Under the pieces are notes generated by a model. The model had not been told where the DNA came from. It searched no databases and saw only the letters and a program-made list of their open reading frames with translations. From Candidatus Campbelliibacteriota bacterium (GTDB lineage: Bacteria > Patescibacteriota > Minisyncoccia > UBA9983): DNA of 25,842 nucleotides. Of this stretch, positions 8,759 through 17,194 are shown piece by piece. Within the stretch, counting starts at the first letter, position 1; every line of letters starts with the position of its first letter. Where the stretch lies: positions 1-25,842 of the forward strand of contig QIJB01000101.1 of NCBI GenBank assembly GCA_003231675.1. Reading direction: 5' to 3'. Both the position numbers and the translations under genes were made by a program.

Positions 8759-8809
8759 TTTACTTCGTCTAATACTAAAATCTTTCTCTGTTTTTCTTCG
8801 CGACAATTC

Positions 8810-10693
8810 CTATTCAACCACCTTCTCTTCCTCCCTGTTAAATACCGGGTCATTCTGCAAAAGTGTCGTCAAAGAATCTTTTTGTTCCTTAAACATCTCG
8901 CCGGTAAAATTATCACGTTCTTCTATGCTTGGAGATATGAGTAACACCGCCGAATTTCCTATTTGACTCACGCTCGGAGCCAAGGCAACTTGAAAGGAAA
9001 TCTCCTTCGCAGGACTGATAATGCCGGTTCCGGAAGGAATATTTCCGACATTCCAGACAACTTTTCCGGAAGATTCGTCAAAGGAAATATCAGCGTCTTT
9101 TTGAGAAATATTTCCCGTCCAACGAACATACGAAGGAAGACCCGCTTCTATCTTAACTCCCGAAAAATCATTCACAGCATCTCCCAAAGACCAAACAATC
9201 GTATAGGTTGTTTCTTTCCCAGCCCGTGGTGGCATTGGACCCGTATTTTTAAAGGAACCTGAATAATGCAGGGCCATATTCGCGAATTGGAGATGCGACC
9301 CGATTTTTACTTCTTTGCTTATTTCATTTTTAATTTCTTTTTTCTCAGCTCCTTCCATAACCGCGTAGCCTTTTATTTTACCGTTTAATTCAATGACAAA
9401 ATTTTTATCGGAAAGATTTTTAACGGGAAGGGGGTTAAGAATGGAAAAACTGAATCTTGCCCTTCCTGTTTCTCCCGGTTCAATTGTTGCCAAAGAAGGC
9501 ATACCGGAAGAATTCCAAACAAGTGTCTTGTCAAAAGTTCTGTAAAAGCCCCTGCTTACGGAGATGGATCTTTCGTCAAGAACGGAACCGAGAATTTTCA
9601 TTTCAATGGAAACATTTCTCATGGGAACGGCGAGGTTATTCTTCCATGCCACTTCAAAACGCAAAGAATCTCCGGCGAGAGCCGAATAGTTATCAAGGTT
9701 CTTCCCGTTCGCGAATAAATCCAATTCAACAAAGGGTTTCTTAACGATGAGCGAAGCGACTGACGCTCCATAGGGCAAAAAATCTCCCTCCGAGTTTTCA
9801 AACCCGACCGTGGCGCGAAACGCCTTTTCTTCAAGATCTTGACCTTTAACAACCCCTTTGACAGATATCTCTCTTTCTTGGGAGGAAGCCAGGTCGCCTA
9901 TTCGCCATGTATTGTTCATATCGCTCGGTTCCGGAACGGCGCCGGTAAAATGAAAACCTGAAGGATATTCCAGTCTCAAAACCAAGCCCCTGGCGATTGT
10001 TGAGGAATTTGAAACGATGCCGATTTTCACTTCCGTTGCCTGCCCGGCGTTTACCTCTTTGGGAACAGTCAAGGAAACTCCTATCGCCGGCCGGGAAATT
10101 TTAATTTTATATTTAGCTGTTTTCGCAAAAATCGCATTGGAGTGCGCCAAACGATATTCAAGGGTGGCGGTTACCGTTTTCTCTTCGTCCTGTTTTCCAA
10201 AGAGCGCTATTTCTACCGTTTTTTTTGCCGATTCGCCGATCCCCATTGAACCCAATTCATAGCGTTTGCGTTTCATCTCAACACCGTCCGGAGAGAAACT
10301 TCCCTCGGGAAAATCCAAAATTATATCCGCCATGTCAATTTCACTTTTATTTTTATTCAAAACCGAAACGTCAAAACCAATTACTTCGCCTCCTTTCGCG
10401 TAAGCCGGGCCTCTTATTTCCATCTCAATGTTTCTGGAAGAAATAATATTTGATTCGCCCATCCATAAATAGAGCAAGGCGGTTACGGACACCAAAAAGA
10501 AAAGGCTGGATAATATGAGAATAATCTTCAAAGGACGAAAAAGAGATTTCTTTTTTTTTCCTGAATCTTTCCAATAAGAAAGAGGGAGTTCTTCTCTCCT
10601 GCCATAAACTCCCGGTCTCTTCCCCCTGCCTTTAAATCTCTCGTTTTTTTGATAGAGGCGTTTCTTTAATCTTTTCAAGTTATCTTCTTTCAT
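8810..10693 (-). CDS. Membrane-anchored protein with repeated Ig-like/CARDB-like extracellular domains
   Basis: 627 residues. The basic cytoplasmic N-terminus (about 1-50, many Lys/Arg) is followed by one membrane helix at about 53-76 (IILILSSLFFLVSVTALLYL). The long C-terminal part is beta-strand-rich with several similar modules of 110-140 residues: EMEIRGPAYAKGGEVIGFDV, VGVSLTVPKEVNAGQATEVKI-like, and a last module with a YTIVWSLGDAVNDFSGV signature. Such modules resemble CARDB/DUF11 domains of surface proteins. Positive-inside charge predicts the C-terminus outside the cell. It lies between recO and glyS with 13-base and 51-base gaps and so shares their operon. No enzyme motif seen; role unknown, possibly cell-envelope structure or adhesion. 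Confidence 0.7.
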   Translation of the reverse strand: MKEDNLKRLKKRLYQKNERFKGRGKRPGVYGRREELPLSYWKDSGKKKKSLFRPLKIILILSSLFFLVSVTALLYLWMGESNIISSRNIEMEIRGPAYAKGGEVIGFDVSVLNKNKSEIDMADIILDFPEGSFSPDGVEMKRKRYELGSMGIGESAKKTVEIALFGKQDEEKTVTATLEYRLAHSNAIFAKTAKYKIKISRPAIGVSLTVPKEVNAGQATEVKIGIVSNSSTIARGLVLRLEYPSGFHFTGAVPEPSDMNNTWRIGDLASSQEREISVKGVVKGQDLEEKAFRATVGFENSEGDFLPYGASVASLIVKKPFVELDLFANGKNLDNYSALAGDSLRFEVAWKNNLAVPMRNVSIEMKILGSVLDERSISVSRGFYRTFDKTLVWNSSGMPSLATIEPGETGRARFSFSILNPLPVKNLSDKNFVIELNGKIKGYAVMEGAEKKEIKNEISKEVKIGSHLQFANMALHYSGSFKNTGPMPPRAGKETTYTIVWSLGDAVNDFSGVKIEAGLPSYVRWTGNISQKDADISFDESSGKVVWNVGNIPSGTGIISPAKEISFQVALAPSVSQIGNSAVLLISPSIEERDNFTGEMFKEQKDSLTTLLQNDPVFNREEEKVVE

Positions 10694-10706
10694 ATTGGTT
10701 ATTATA

Positions 10707-11240
10707 TCACAACATACTTTCTTTTATAGCCTTATTGATGGCGGATACCGCCTCTCTTTCGGAAAGTCGCTCGTTTTTATCCACATATCCCAATTCGCCA
10801 AGAAGAGCCAGTGAAGTTGAAATTTCAAATTTTCTCAAATCTCCGCCCTCCAAGCCCTTTTTCGCCAAAAAAGAAGCTGTCTCCTTTATTTGATTCCATA
10901 GAAATAAGTTACTGCTCTCGCCTTGAACCATTCTGTCCACGAGTCCGGCGAAACGCGAAAACGAAACGAGTTTTTCCGGGCTGAGAAGAATCGCCTTAGA
11001 GTTAAAAGACTCCTCGGCGTTAAGAATTTTCCAGTAGCCTCCGTTTGTTATCAGCCCAAAACTGGAAAAAGAAAAGAGGTCCAAGTTATAGCGAAGTTTT
11101 GATTTCAAATTGCGGACTCCGCGCGCCACCGCCCTTATTTTCCCGAAATCTCGGGTAAACAGCGTAAATAATCTGTCCGCTTCGCCAAAATCGGTCTTAT
11201 TCAAGACGACCCCCTCGGTTTGGTAAATGATATGAGACAT
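10707..11240 (-). CDS. recO: DNA repair protein RecO, short form
   Basis: The N-terminal OB-fold signature YQTEGVVLNKTDFGEADRLF, then LFTRDFGKIRAVARGVRNLKSKLRYNLDLFS, is diagnostic of RecO, which binds ssDNA-binding protein and helps load RecA. I start at the ATG at 11240 (MSHIIYQTEG), 11 bases after the DHH gene stop; an in-frame TTG at 11261 would add seven residues and overlap that gene. At 177 residues it is shorter than typical RecO (about 240). The C-terminal zinc-finger and distal helical part are missing and the helical segment ends at INKAIKESML. No frameshift is evident, so this looks like a genuinely reduced RecO. Confidence 0.88.
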   Translation of the reverse strand: MSHIIYQTEGVVLNKTDFGEADRLFTLFTRDFGKIRAVARGVRNLKSKLRYNLDLFSFSSFGLITNGGYWKILNAEESFNSKAILLSPEKLVSFSRFAGLVDRMVQGESSNLFLWNQIKETASFLAKKGLEGGDLRKFEISTSLALLGELGYVDKNERLSEREAVSAINKAIKESML

Positions 11241-11251
11241 TGCGCAAATCT

Positions 11252-12082
11252 TTATTTCCAAGGAAATTTTATCTTAATAGGCAAGGCAAATCCTGAGGCG
11301 GCTTTATGTCCTCCTCCTCCGAATTTTTCCGCCATCTTTGCGACATCAATTTCCCCGTTTGATCTCAAGGAAACTCTTATGGTTCCTTTTTTATAAGACC
11401 AGACGACCCCCACCGTCTTTTTCCCTCCAACGAGCAAATGCCCCAGATCCGAAGCCCAAACGGGAGAATTAACGACCCGAACTTTTTTACCCAAAAGCGT
11501 CGCGTCCTCGGCTTTTGTCAAAATTCTGCCGATTAAGTTTTTGCGATACTTCATAATGACGGCTCCTTCGGTTATATACTTTTTTCTTCTCTCCGGCTTC
11601 TCAAGATCTGAAGCAATCCTGCTCCAAACTTTAAAGTCATAATCATAAAGATCCAGCGAGAGCGCCATTTCCTTACTGCGAGGAACCTTGAATTTCCAGA
11701 TATCCACGTCCTCTATATATTTCAAGAGCCGGGGAGTTTTTTTCTCGGGATGAAAATATTTCCAGCTCAAAACCGAACCGGAATGGTTGAGTTTAAAAAC
11801 ACTTCCGGGAACGCTTTCCACGACACTCTTCCCCGTTATGTGGTGGTCTATAATGACTACTTCTTTGTTCCCCCTGATTAACTCTTCCGTCAAAGGGGCC
11901 GTGTAGCAGAAGTCCACCAAAAAAATTTTTTTGTTCTTAAGTCCTTTGGGAAGAGGGGCGTGCTGTTCCACTCCAATGTATTCCGCTCTTTCCTTAAACT
12001 TCATCCAAGCCGCCCAAGCGGCGCCAAAACCGTCCGGACAGTTTTTATGGTATAAAATAACAATCGGTTTCATAACTTCCAT
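11252..12082 (-). CDS. DHH/DHHA1 family phosphoesterase
   Basis: 276 residues if started at the ATG at 12082, which shares its A with the TAA stop of the permease (TAATG), suggesting translational coupling; a second ATG follows at 12073. Metal-binding motifs: YHKNCPDGFGAAW (motif I), FLVDFCYT (motif II) and VIIDHHITG (the DHH motif). The C-terminal GGGGHKAASGFAL is the DHHA1 substrate-binding motif. Relatives hydrolyse oligoribonucleotides (nano-RNase), pAp or cyclic dinucleotides; no PAS or GGDEF domain is present, so it is not GdpP-like. The specific substrate is not decided by the sequence. Confidence 0.88.
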   Translation of the reverse strand: MEVMKPIVILYHKNCPDGFGAAWAAWMKFKERAEYIGVEQHAPLPKGLKNKKIFLVDFCYTAPLTEELIRGNKEVVIIDHHITGKSVVESVPGSVFKLNHSGSVLSWKYFHPEKKTPRLLKYIEDVDIWKFKVPRSKEMALSLDLYDYDFKVWSRIASDLEKPERRKKYITEGAVIMKYRKNLIGRILTKAEDATLLGKKVRVVNSPVWASDLGHLLVGGKKTVGVVWSYKKGTIRVSLRSNGEIDVAKMAEKFGGGGHKAASGFALPIKIKFPWK

Positions 12083-13272
12083 TATACAAAAATATGCCAA
12101 AGTTCATAGGAGGCGGCGACAGTGATGCCGATAAGGGCGATGATTTCAATAAAAGGGCGGGGACGCATACGTCCACTGAGATCCGCTCTGAGCAAGCCGG
12201 CTGAATCCCCTTTTTTGATTACCTCTCTTAATTTCCTCGCCATAAAAATAATAAAGATTCCAAAAACGCCCAGACCCACGGCTCCTATAACGGAAAGAAT
12301 GGACGCGAAGCCGACCGCCCCTAAAAGAAAAAGAATTAAGGGAGGAAGGACGACCAAAAGCCAAGCCGCAAACTTCGGAACCCCATAATCATATTTGAAT
12401 ATGTTTTTCATATCCTCTCCCATGGCGAGAAAAGAAGTGAAAACGGCAAGAAAACCGATGAAGGAACCGGCAAGAAGCGCCTTTAATCCAAGCACCTTGG
12501 AAAGTCCCGAAAGAGCGTCCGGTGCGGTATCCGCGCCTGATACGCCCATAACCGCTAAGACGAACAAAAAATAAAAGAAGGAAGAAAGAACGATGCTTAT
12601 TGCAATCATACGCTTAAAATGAGTCACCGAAGATTTTGCAAAGATGTCTCTCGCCTCGGGAAGAATGGCAAAAGCGCTCAAAGAGAAAATCCATATTCCA
12701 TAGGGTAAAAACCAATTTCCGCTAAAGTCAAAATTAATACCCGATAATAAATTCACCGCTCTTATCTCAGGAAGAGCGGTAAAGAGAAGATAAAGAACAA
12801 ATCCAAAAAGAGGAATAGTCAGATAAAAATTTATTTCGGCTATTTTGGAAATATTTAAAAGCAAGAGAAAGGCGGAAAGAATAAAGAAGAAAATTGAAAT
12901 CTCAAGTTTGTAGGCGCCTCCAAAAAAATTAGAGAGGAAAAGTCCTCCCAATAGGCCGTAAATAAGCAGGGTTCCGTAGTAAGTTGCCAGTGTCGTTAAA
13001 AAAGCGAATTGTTGCGCCCTCTTTCCCAAAAACATTCCCACATATCCGGTAAAGCGGTGTTTGCCTTTTGTCAAATGAGTAACTTCGGCGTATAAAAAGT
13101 GCAAAAAAATCATCAAGAAAAACGCCAGAACAAAATTAACCGTTCCCCAGAACAAACCCGCGCGGGAAAAGCCGTAAGGTAAGGCGAACATACCCGCTCC
13201 GAACATCATGCCGACCATCATTCCTATCCCTTTCAGATAAACTCCGGCACTAATTTTACTTTTGTTCATCAT
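12082..13272 (-). CDS. Amino-acid permease, aromatic amino acid (Trp/Tyr) permease-like
   Basis: 396 residues with about eleven hydrophobic helices. The N-terminal GIGMMVGMMFGAGMFALPYGFSRAG is the helix-1 substrate-site signature of the HAAAP/APC superfamily. It would import an amino acid by ion symport; substrate not determined. The start could be the first or second of two adjacent ATGs (13272 or 13269). Its stop overlaps the start of the DHH gene by one base. A 98-base gap upstream separates it from the LOG-like gene, so an internal promoter is possible, although no clear -35/-10 pair was found. Uptake of amino acids fits a genome with few biosynthetic genes. Confidence 0.75.
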   Translation of the reverse strand: MMNKSKISAGVYLKGIGMMVGMMFGAGMFALPYGFSRAGLFWGTVNFVLAFFLMIFLHFLYAEVTHLTKGKHRFTGYVGMFLGKRAQQFAFLTTLATYYGTLLIYGLLGGLFLSNFFGGAYKLEISIFFFILSAFLLLLNISKIAEINFYLTIPLFGFVLYLLFTALPEIRAVNLLSGINFDFSGNWFLPYGIWIFSLSAFAILPEARDIFAKSSVTHFKRMIAISIVLSSFFYFLFVLAVMGVSGADTAPDALSGLSKVLGLKALLAGSFIGFLAVFTSFLAMGEDMKNIFKYDYGVPKFAAWLLVVLPPLILFLLGAVGFASILSVIGAVGLGVFGIFIIFMARKLREVIKKGDSAGLLRADLSGRMRPRPFIEIIALIGITVAASYELWHIFV

Positions 13273-13370
13273 ATTCTAAATTGGCATCACAAAAATTATT
13301 TACGAAAATAAAATTAACCAGAGGCTGAAACTTTGGCGTAATTTGCGACACTTGTTTTCCGCAAAAGAAT

Positions 13371-13943
13371 TTATTTGGCAAGCTTGTCTTTCTTGACGAG
13401 TTCAATCACTTTTTCAACCAAGCGTTTCGGATCGCTGTCAAAAACGACCTTCCCGGGACCGCGGTGAGCTCTCTCAATAACTTCTTTTATGGTTTCATCC
13501 ATTTCCCAGTCTCCCTCCAAGACTCCTATCGGTTTATCATCCTCAAAAGCGATGGTAAATTCATTGAGCGTTCCCATCCTCCCGCAGCCGACCAAAACGG
13601 CGTCCGCCGAACGGGTGAGCAGAAGATTTCTGCCTGAATAACCGAAACCGGTAAAAATAATCAGGTCAAGATATTCTAAGGGAAGTTTGTATTTTTCCGT
13701 ATGTTCTCTTTCGGAAGAAGCGGGAGAAATGCCGATTGAGATTCCGTCAATCTCTTTGGCGCCCATGGCTGCCCAAAGAGGAAAACCGGTGGTGGCTCCC
13801 GTAACCAAAGCACAATTATGGCGGACGACTTCTCTGCCCAACTCTTTCGCCTTTTCCAGCGCCCCCTCGCCACAATGACCTGTTTCAGCCGCTCCTGAAA
13901 CACATAGTTTAATTTTTAGATGCAAATGACGTTCATCACTCAT
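13371..13943 (-). CDS. LOG-like / TIGR00725-type Rossmann protein (SLOG superfamily)
   Basis: 190 residues. It begins with KIKLCVSGAAE, then NCALVTGATTGFPLWAAMGAKE, and has GCGRMGTLNEFTIAFEDDKPIGVL near residues 120-145. This matches the glycine-rich GGxGTxxE phosphate-binding motif of lysine-decarboxylase-like/LOG proteins, with the first Gly-Gly replaced by Gly-Cys-Gly-Arg. True LOG enzymes release cytokinin bases from nucleotides; in most bacteria the role is unknown or nucleotide-sensing. The helical substitution makes me cautious about catalytic activity. It starts 12 bases after the beta-CASP nuclease stop, so the two are co-transcribed. Confidence 0.75.
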   Translation of the reverse strand: MSDERHLHLKIKLCVSGAAETGHCGEGALEKAKELGREVVRHNCALVTGATTGFPLWAAMGAKEIDGISIGISPASSEREHTEKYKLPLEYLDLIIFTGFGYSGRNLLLTRSADAVLVGCGRMGTLNEFTIAFEDDKPIGVLEGDWEMDETIKEVIERAHRGPGKVVFDSDPKRLVEKVIELVKKDKLAK

Positions 13944-13955
13944 ATTATAATTGTA

Positions 13956-15320
13956 TCATAAATCCAAAATAAATGAATCTCCGACTTTTGGAGCAATCGC
14001 ATCCACCCCCAAATGATCCCGCAATCGCTGAACAAAAAATAAAGATGATTTCGGTTCTCCTTGAACGACAAACACTTTTTTGAGAGTGTCAACGCTCCCG
14101 CTTACGAAATCAAAAAGGTCGTTCATATCCGGATGAGCCGAATAGCCGTGAATGGATTCCACTTTGGCTCTTACGGAAATGGTCTCCCCCAAAATCTTCA
14201 CGGTTTTTTCTCCCTCCAACAAACGCCTGCCCAAAGAGCCGGACGCTTGATAGCCAATAATCAAAAGCCTATTCTTCGGATCGGAAAGATAACGCCGTTC
14301 ATGATGAATTATTCTTCCCCCGTTTGACATACCGGATCCGGCGATGATTATTTTCGGCGCCGGGACATTATTGATTTGTTTTGATTCATCCGTTCTTAAC
14401 GTCATCTTTAGTCCGGGAAATTGAAAGAGGGAGTCCCCGGAACGAAGAATTTCCTTGGCGCGGTCGTTGTAATATCTTGAATATTTCTTGTAAATAATCG
14501 TCGCCTTTATCGCCAAGGGACTGTCAAGAAAAATCGGCACTCGCGGAATGCGACCGTTTTCAACAAGTTCGTCAATCTGAAAAAGGAGTTTTTGAGTGCG
14601 TTCAAGCGAGAAAGCCGGAATCATCAGGACTCCCTTTTCATGCACGGTATTCTCAATGGCTCTTTCCAGCTTGAGTTTGGTGTCAGTTGATTTTTCGTGC
14701 TCGCGGTCTCCATAAGTGCTTTCAACGCTAAGATAATCAATGTCGCTTATTTTCTCCATATCCCTCAAAATCGGATTGGGAGGATTCCCAAGGTCTCCAC
14801 TAAAGAGTATTTTCTTTCCTCCCCGAGAAATTTCTATCATCGCCGAACCGAGAATATGCCCCGCTTCCCTGAAATTTATTTCAAAATCCCCAACCTGCAA
14901 CCTGTTGTGATAATCAACGGTTTCCCATAATTTCATCGCGTCATCAACATCATCTTCGGAGTAAATTGTTTCTTCCTTGCTTTTTCTCGCTTCCTTTCTC
15001 ATCACTCCCAAACTGTCAATGAGCATTAATTTTCCGAAATCGCGTGTTGGAGCGGTGGAAAATATTTCCCCCTTAAAGCCCTCTTTCACCAATTTGGGAA
15101 TCCTCCCCACATGATCAAGATGGGCGTGAGTGACAAAAAGCGCGTCAATAGAAGCGGGATTGTAAGGGAAAGGCTCTTTGTTTCTTTCCTCACTCACTCT
15201 TGTCCCTTGAAAAAGCCCGCAATCAACGAGCATTTTCATTTTGTCCGTTTCTATCAAATAGTTTGAGCCGGTTACGCTTCCCGCTCCTCCGTAAAATGTG
15301 ACTTTAATCTTTTGATTCAT
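13956..15320 (-). CDS. Metallo-beta-lactamase-fold beta-CASP ribonuclease (CPSF/Ysh1-like)
   Basis: 454 residues. The zinc motif is THAHLDH at residues 64-70. Further MBL ligands lie in EAGHILGSAMIEI and FSGDLGNP. The beta-CASP motifs are SVESTYGDREH, FLDSPLAIKATIIYKKY and IIAGSGMSNGGRIIHH. The C-terminal RMMBL segment has RAKVESIHGYSAHPDMNDLFDF. These features define RNA-processing nucleases of the YsiP/TTHA0252 type, distinct from RNase J in domain order. Likely an RNA endo- or exonuclease in the cytoplasm. The start overlaps the end of the preceding membrane-protein gene by 17 bases. Confidence 0.92.
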   Translation of the reverse strand: MNQKIKVTFYGGAGSVTGSNYLIETDKMKMLVDCGLFQGTRVSEERNKEPFPYNPASIDALFVTHAHLDHVGRIPKLVKEGFKGEIFSTAPTRDFGKLMLIDSLGVMRKEARKSKEETIYSEDDVDDAMKLWETVDYHNRLQVGDFEINFREAGHILGSAMIEISRGGKKILFSGDLGNPPNPILRDMEKISDIDYLSVESTYGDREHEKSTDTKLKLERAIENTVHEKGVLMIPAFSLERTQKLLFQIDELVENGRIPRVPIFLDSPLAIKATIIYKKYSRYYNDRAKEILRSGDSLFQFPGLKMTLRTDESKQINNVPAPKIIIAGSGMSNGGRIIHHERRYLSDPKNRLLIIGYQASGSLGRRLLEGEKTVKILGETISVRAKVESIHGYSAHPDMNDLFDFVSGSVDTLKKVFVVQGEPKSSLFFVQRLRDHLGVDAIAPKVGDSFILDL

Positions 15321-15750
15321 TTTTTTTTAATTCTTTTTTAAAACCTTTAATGAAAGCAAGTCCGGCGAGTAAGCCACCGAGTAAATCAAAGAAGAGGTCT
15401 CCCATCGTATCCTGCAATCCAATTTGATTAAAACCGGCGACCGCTCCCTTGCCCGTTAAAAAATCAACACAAAACTCAAAAATTTCCCAACCGACCCCTA
15501 CCAACGCCGCAAAAGAGACGGCGACCAGCAAAAAAACGGGAAACGGCAAACGAATATCTTTCGCCTTTTTGGAATAGAAGACAAACCACGCCGCCACGAA
15601 CGCCAACCAAGCTCCCCCTAAAAAATGTAAAACATTATCAAACCACCATATTCTCCAATACAGGGAATAGTAAAGAGCAAAGGAGTGCAATAAAAAGATA
15701 AAGACAACCAACGCCACTGTAAAATACGCGAATTTTTTCTTTGAAAACAT
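15304..15750 (-). CDS. Small DUF2238/VanZ-like integral membrane protein
   Basis: 148 residues with four hydrophobic helices. Polar residues stand inside membrane segments: WWFDNVLHFLGGAWLAF, VGVGWEIFEF and LQDTMGDLFFDLLGGLLAG. The pattern DN..H, WE..E and QDT..D..D is that of the DUF2238 (YjdF) family, whose function is unknown. The tail is lysine-rich and cytoplasmic (KKELKKNESKD). It is the first gene of the long leftward operon and overlaps the nuclease start by 17 bases. The 6S-like RNA lies upstream of it, with a terminator between. Confidence 0.7.
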   Translation of the reverse strand: MFSKKKFAYFTVALVVFIFLLHSFALYYSLYWRIWWFDNVLHFLGGAWLAFVAAWFVFYSKKAKDIRLPFPVFLLVAVSFAALVGVGWEIFEFCVDFLTGKGAVAGFNQIGLQDTMGDLFFDLLGGLLAGLAFIKGFKKELKKNESKD

Positions 15751-15780
15751 TGTCTTCTTATTATACAGCAGTTCTTTCCA

Positions 15781-15812
15781 AAAAGAAAAACCGTCAAGGC
15801 GGTTTTTCTTTT
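15781..15812 (-). terminator. Rho-independent terminator of the 6S-like RNA
   Basis: Perfect 13-bp inverted repeat (15781-15793 with 15800-15812) around a 6-base loop. Read leftwards, the stem ends in CGGTTTTTCTTTT, so the T tract is part of the 3' arm. It is symmetric enough to work in both directions. Confidence 0.85.
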
Positions 15813-15942
15813 AGATCGCCGGAAACGAACTCTCCCAGCGTTTCGCCAGGTGGGTGCCCGCATAGCTCCGCCAAGGCGGAACAGGATATAGGGCTCCCTA
15901 CGAGAATAACTTAGTCTAGGAAGTTATATCTCCAGCGACCTG
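15781..15942 (-). ncRNA. ssrS: Structured small RNA, probable 6S RNA
   Basis: About 160 nt between a good promoter and a strong terminator, with no ORF. The ends pair as GGUCGCUGG with CCGGCGAUC (9 bp with two G-U pairs). Inside is a rod with a central bubble. The apical stem closes as GCCC with GGGC and ends in UCCGCC-UU-GGCGGA. The 5' side of the bubble holds AACUU...AAGUU. The 3' side holds CACCUGGCG-AAA-CGCUGGG, which mirrors the CACCUUGAACC...GGUUCAAGGG hairpin of the E. coli 6S central bubble. The layout fits 6S RNA, which binds the housekeeping RNA polymerase as a promoter mimic. tmRNA, SRP RNA and RNase P signatures were not found. Identity is inferred from structure; an unnamed sRNA remains possible. 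Confidence 0.65.
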
Positions 15943-15948
15943 TCTAAA

Positions 15949-15977
15949 ATTGTAGCACTCTCGGAGCCAAGTTTCAA
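15949..15977 (-). promoter_or_regulatory. Sigma-70-type promoter of the 6S-like RNA
   Basis: -35 TTGAAA (15972-15977), 17-base spacer, -10 TACAAT (15949-15954) preceded by TGC, an extended -10. Predicted start near 15942, exactly where the closing stem begins. Confidence 0.75.
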
Positions 15978-16027
15978 AGTCTTTATTCTACCTTAATGTA
16001 TAAAGACTTTACGGAAAATGTTCCCTG

Positions 16028-17102
16028 TTAGCGGTTCACTCCGCCCTCGCCGGTTTGCGCCTCATAAACGGACTTCTCCCCGCTCGGCAGTGTGTATTCC
16101 AGTTCGGTGTCGGATATCCAGTTCGGCTTGAAGCGGTGGGAGGAATCGGCGGAGGAGATTACTTTCTTTTCTTTGGTGAAAAGGTTGTACACGGTGAGGT
16201 TTTTCTTTTCTCCTTTCTCTCTCGCTTCCTTCTCCAATCGTTCAACCACTCCGGCGAACCCGGAAAAGGAAGGTATGTCGGCGTAGGCGACCCAGCCTCC
16301 GAAGCTCCACGCTCTTTCCACTCCGGCGGGGATGTCTTTCGGCAGGGGGAGGATGTCTGTTTTCCGCGTTTTCATTTCAATTCTGTAATACGCCGTTTCT
16401 CTGGCGCCGTCGTAGATGTCGCCCCAGAAATATCTTCCGTCCGGAGTGAAGATTCCCAATCCGATACTGCCCGGCATGACATCCGGATGTTTTTCAAGGA
16501 TGTCTTTGAGTTTCAGTTCGTAAACGTCTTCTTTGGTGTCCAGGTCCTTGATCACGAGGGCGTAGTCGTCCTTGCCGAGGTAGCTTTTAATGAGGAAGAC
16601 GTATTTCTCGTCCGGGGAAACGCGGAAGTCGGAACTGAAAAAATTTTTGTAACCCCTCATACCGCCAACTGAATCAGTATCTAATAGCACCAGTTTTTTT
16701 ATCCCCCGCATAATCATATTTCCATAGTTCCGCCCTATAACCAGCTAATGTTTTTTGAATAGTATAATCGTAATTAAACGACCTAACGGCATACACCCCG
16801 CATTTATGCAGTTCTATTGGGTGATAATGTTGAACTTGCAAAATATCTATTTGAAAATTAAATTTTTCTTTTTGTGATTTTTTATCTTTTATGCTTATTA
16901 TGGCCACGCCTTCTCCTCCTGTTGTTTCTTGTTGTTTGATCTCATAACTCGCCACCTCGTCCTTCCCCAAACAACCGCTCCTTTCGGTTTGCTTTGGGAA
17001 TTCACGGAGGACTGTTTTCCGATTTTGCGCGAACCAATACAGCCCTCCGGACGCCAGAAGGGCGAGAGCGATTAAGGTTAAAACAATTTGTTTCTTTTTC
17101 AT
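16028..17102 (-). CDS. Membrane-anchored TolB/WD40-like propeller protein, broken by a frameshift
   Basis: Two overlapping pieces: 16674-17102 (142 residues, ending DYAGDKKTGAIRY) and 16028-16717 (229 residues). Dropping one A from the seven-A run at 16694-16700 joins them as DYAGDKKLVLLDTDS and gives about 357 residues. An indel in the adjacent G5 run would also work. The N-terminus has a signal anchor (QIVLTLIALALLASGGLYWF, residues 5-24). The C-terminal part has propeller-like strands FRVSPDEKYVFLIKSY, GIFTPDGRYFWGDIYDGARE and WSFGGWVAYADIPSF, with S-P-D-x-x-Y signatures of TolB-like blades. Probably exported. Its partner and role are unknown. Confidence 0.7.
16694..16700 (-). other. Frameshift site (A7 run on the coding strand)
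   Basis: GAT AAA AAA ACT leads to a TGA after GAIRY. Skipping one A gives GAT AAA AAA CTG GTG CTA TTA and continues for more than 220 codons. The needed shift is +1, so a classical -1 slip on A-AAA-AAC would not rescue it. Confidence 0.7.
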
Positions 17103-17194
17103 AATGTTTTAAAATTCAAAACCCAAAGTTCCGGATTTGGTCGCTAATTTAACGATAACAATGCCGGATAAGGTTTGTTTCGTTCATTTAAATT

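Noticed and set aside
8224..8772. Two long plus-strand frames opposite glyS
   Set aside because: They owe their length to the palindrome, which is open on both strands, and to the G+C-rich third positions of glyS; no recognisable protein.
15813..15942. Possible tRNA, tmRNA or SRP RNA
   Set aside because: No cloverleaf, no CCA end, no tag-peptide frame, and no SRP tetraloop signature; the rod with a central bubble fits 6S better.
16055..16672. Plus-strand frame of 205 codons
   Set aside because: Antisense to the propeller-like protein, which has coherent domain signatures on the minus strand.
16694..16701. Programmed -1 ribosomal frameshifting at A-AAA-AAC
   Set aside because: The downstream frame needs +1 (or loss of one A); a -1 slip enters the third frame.
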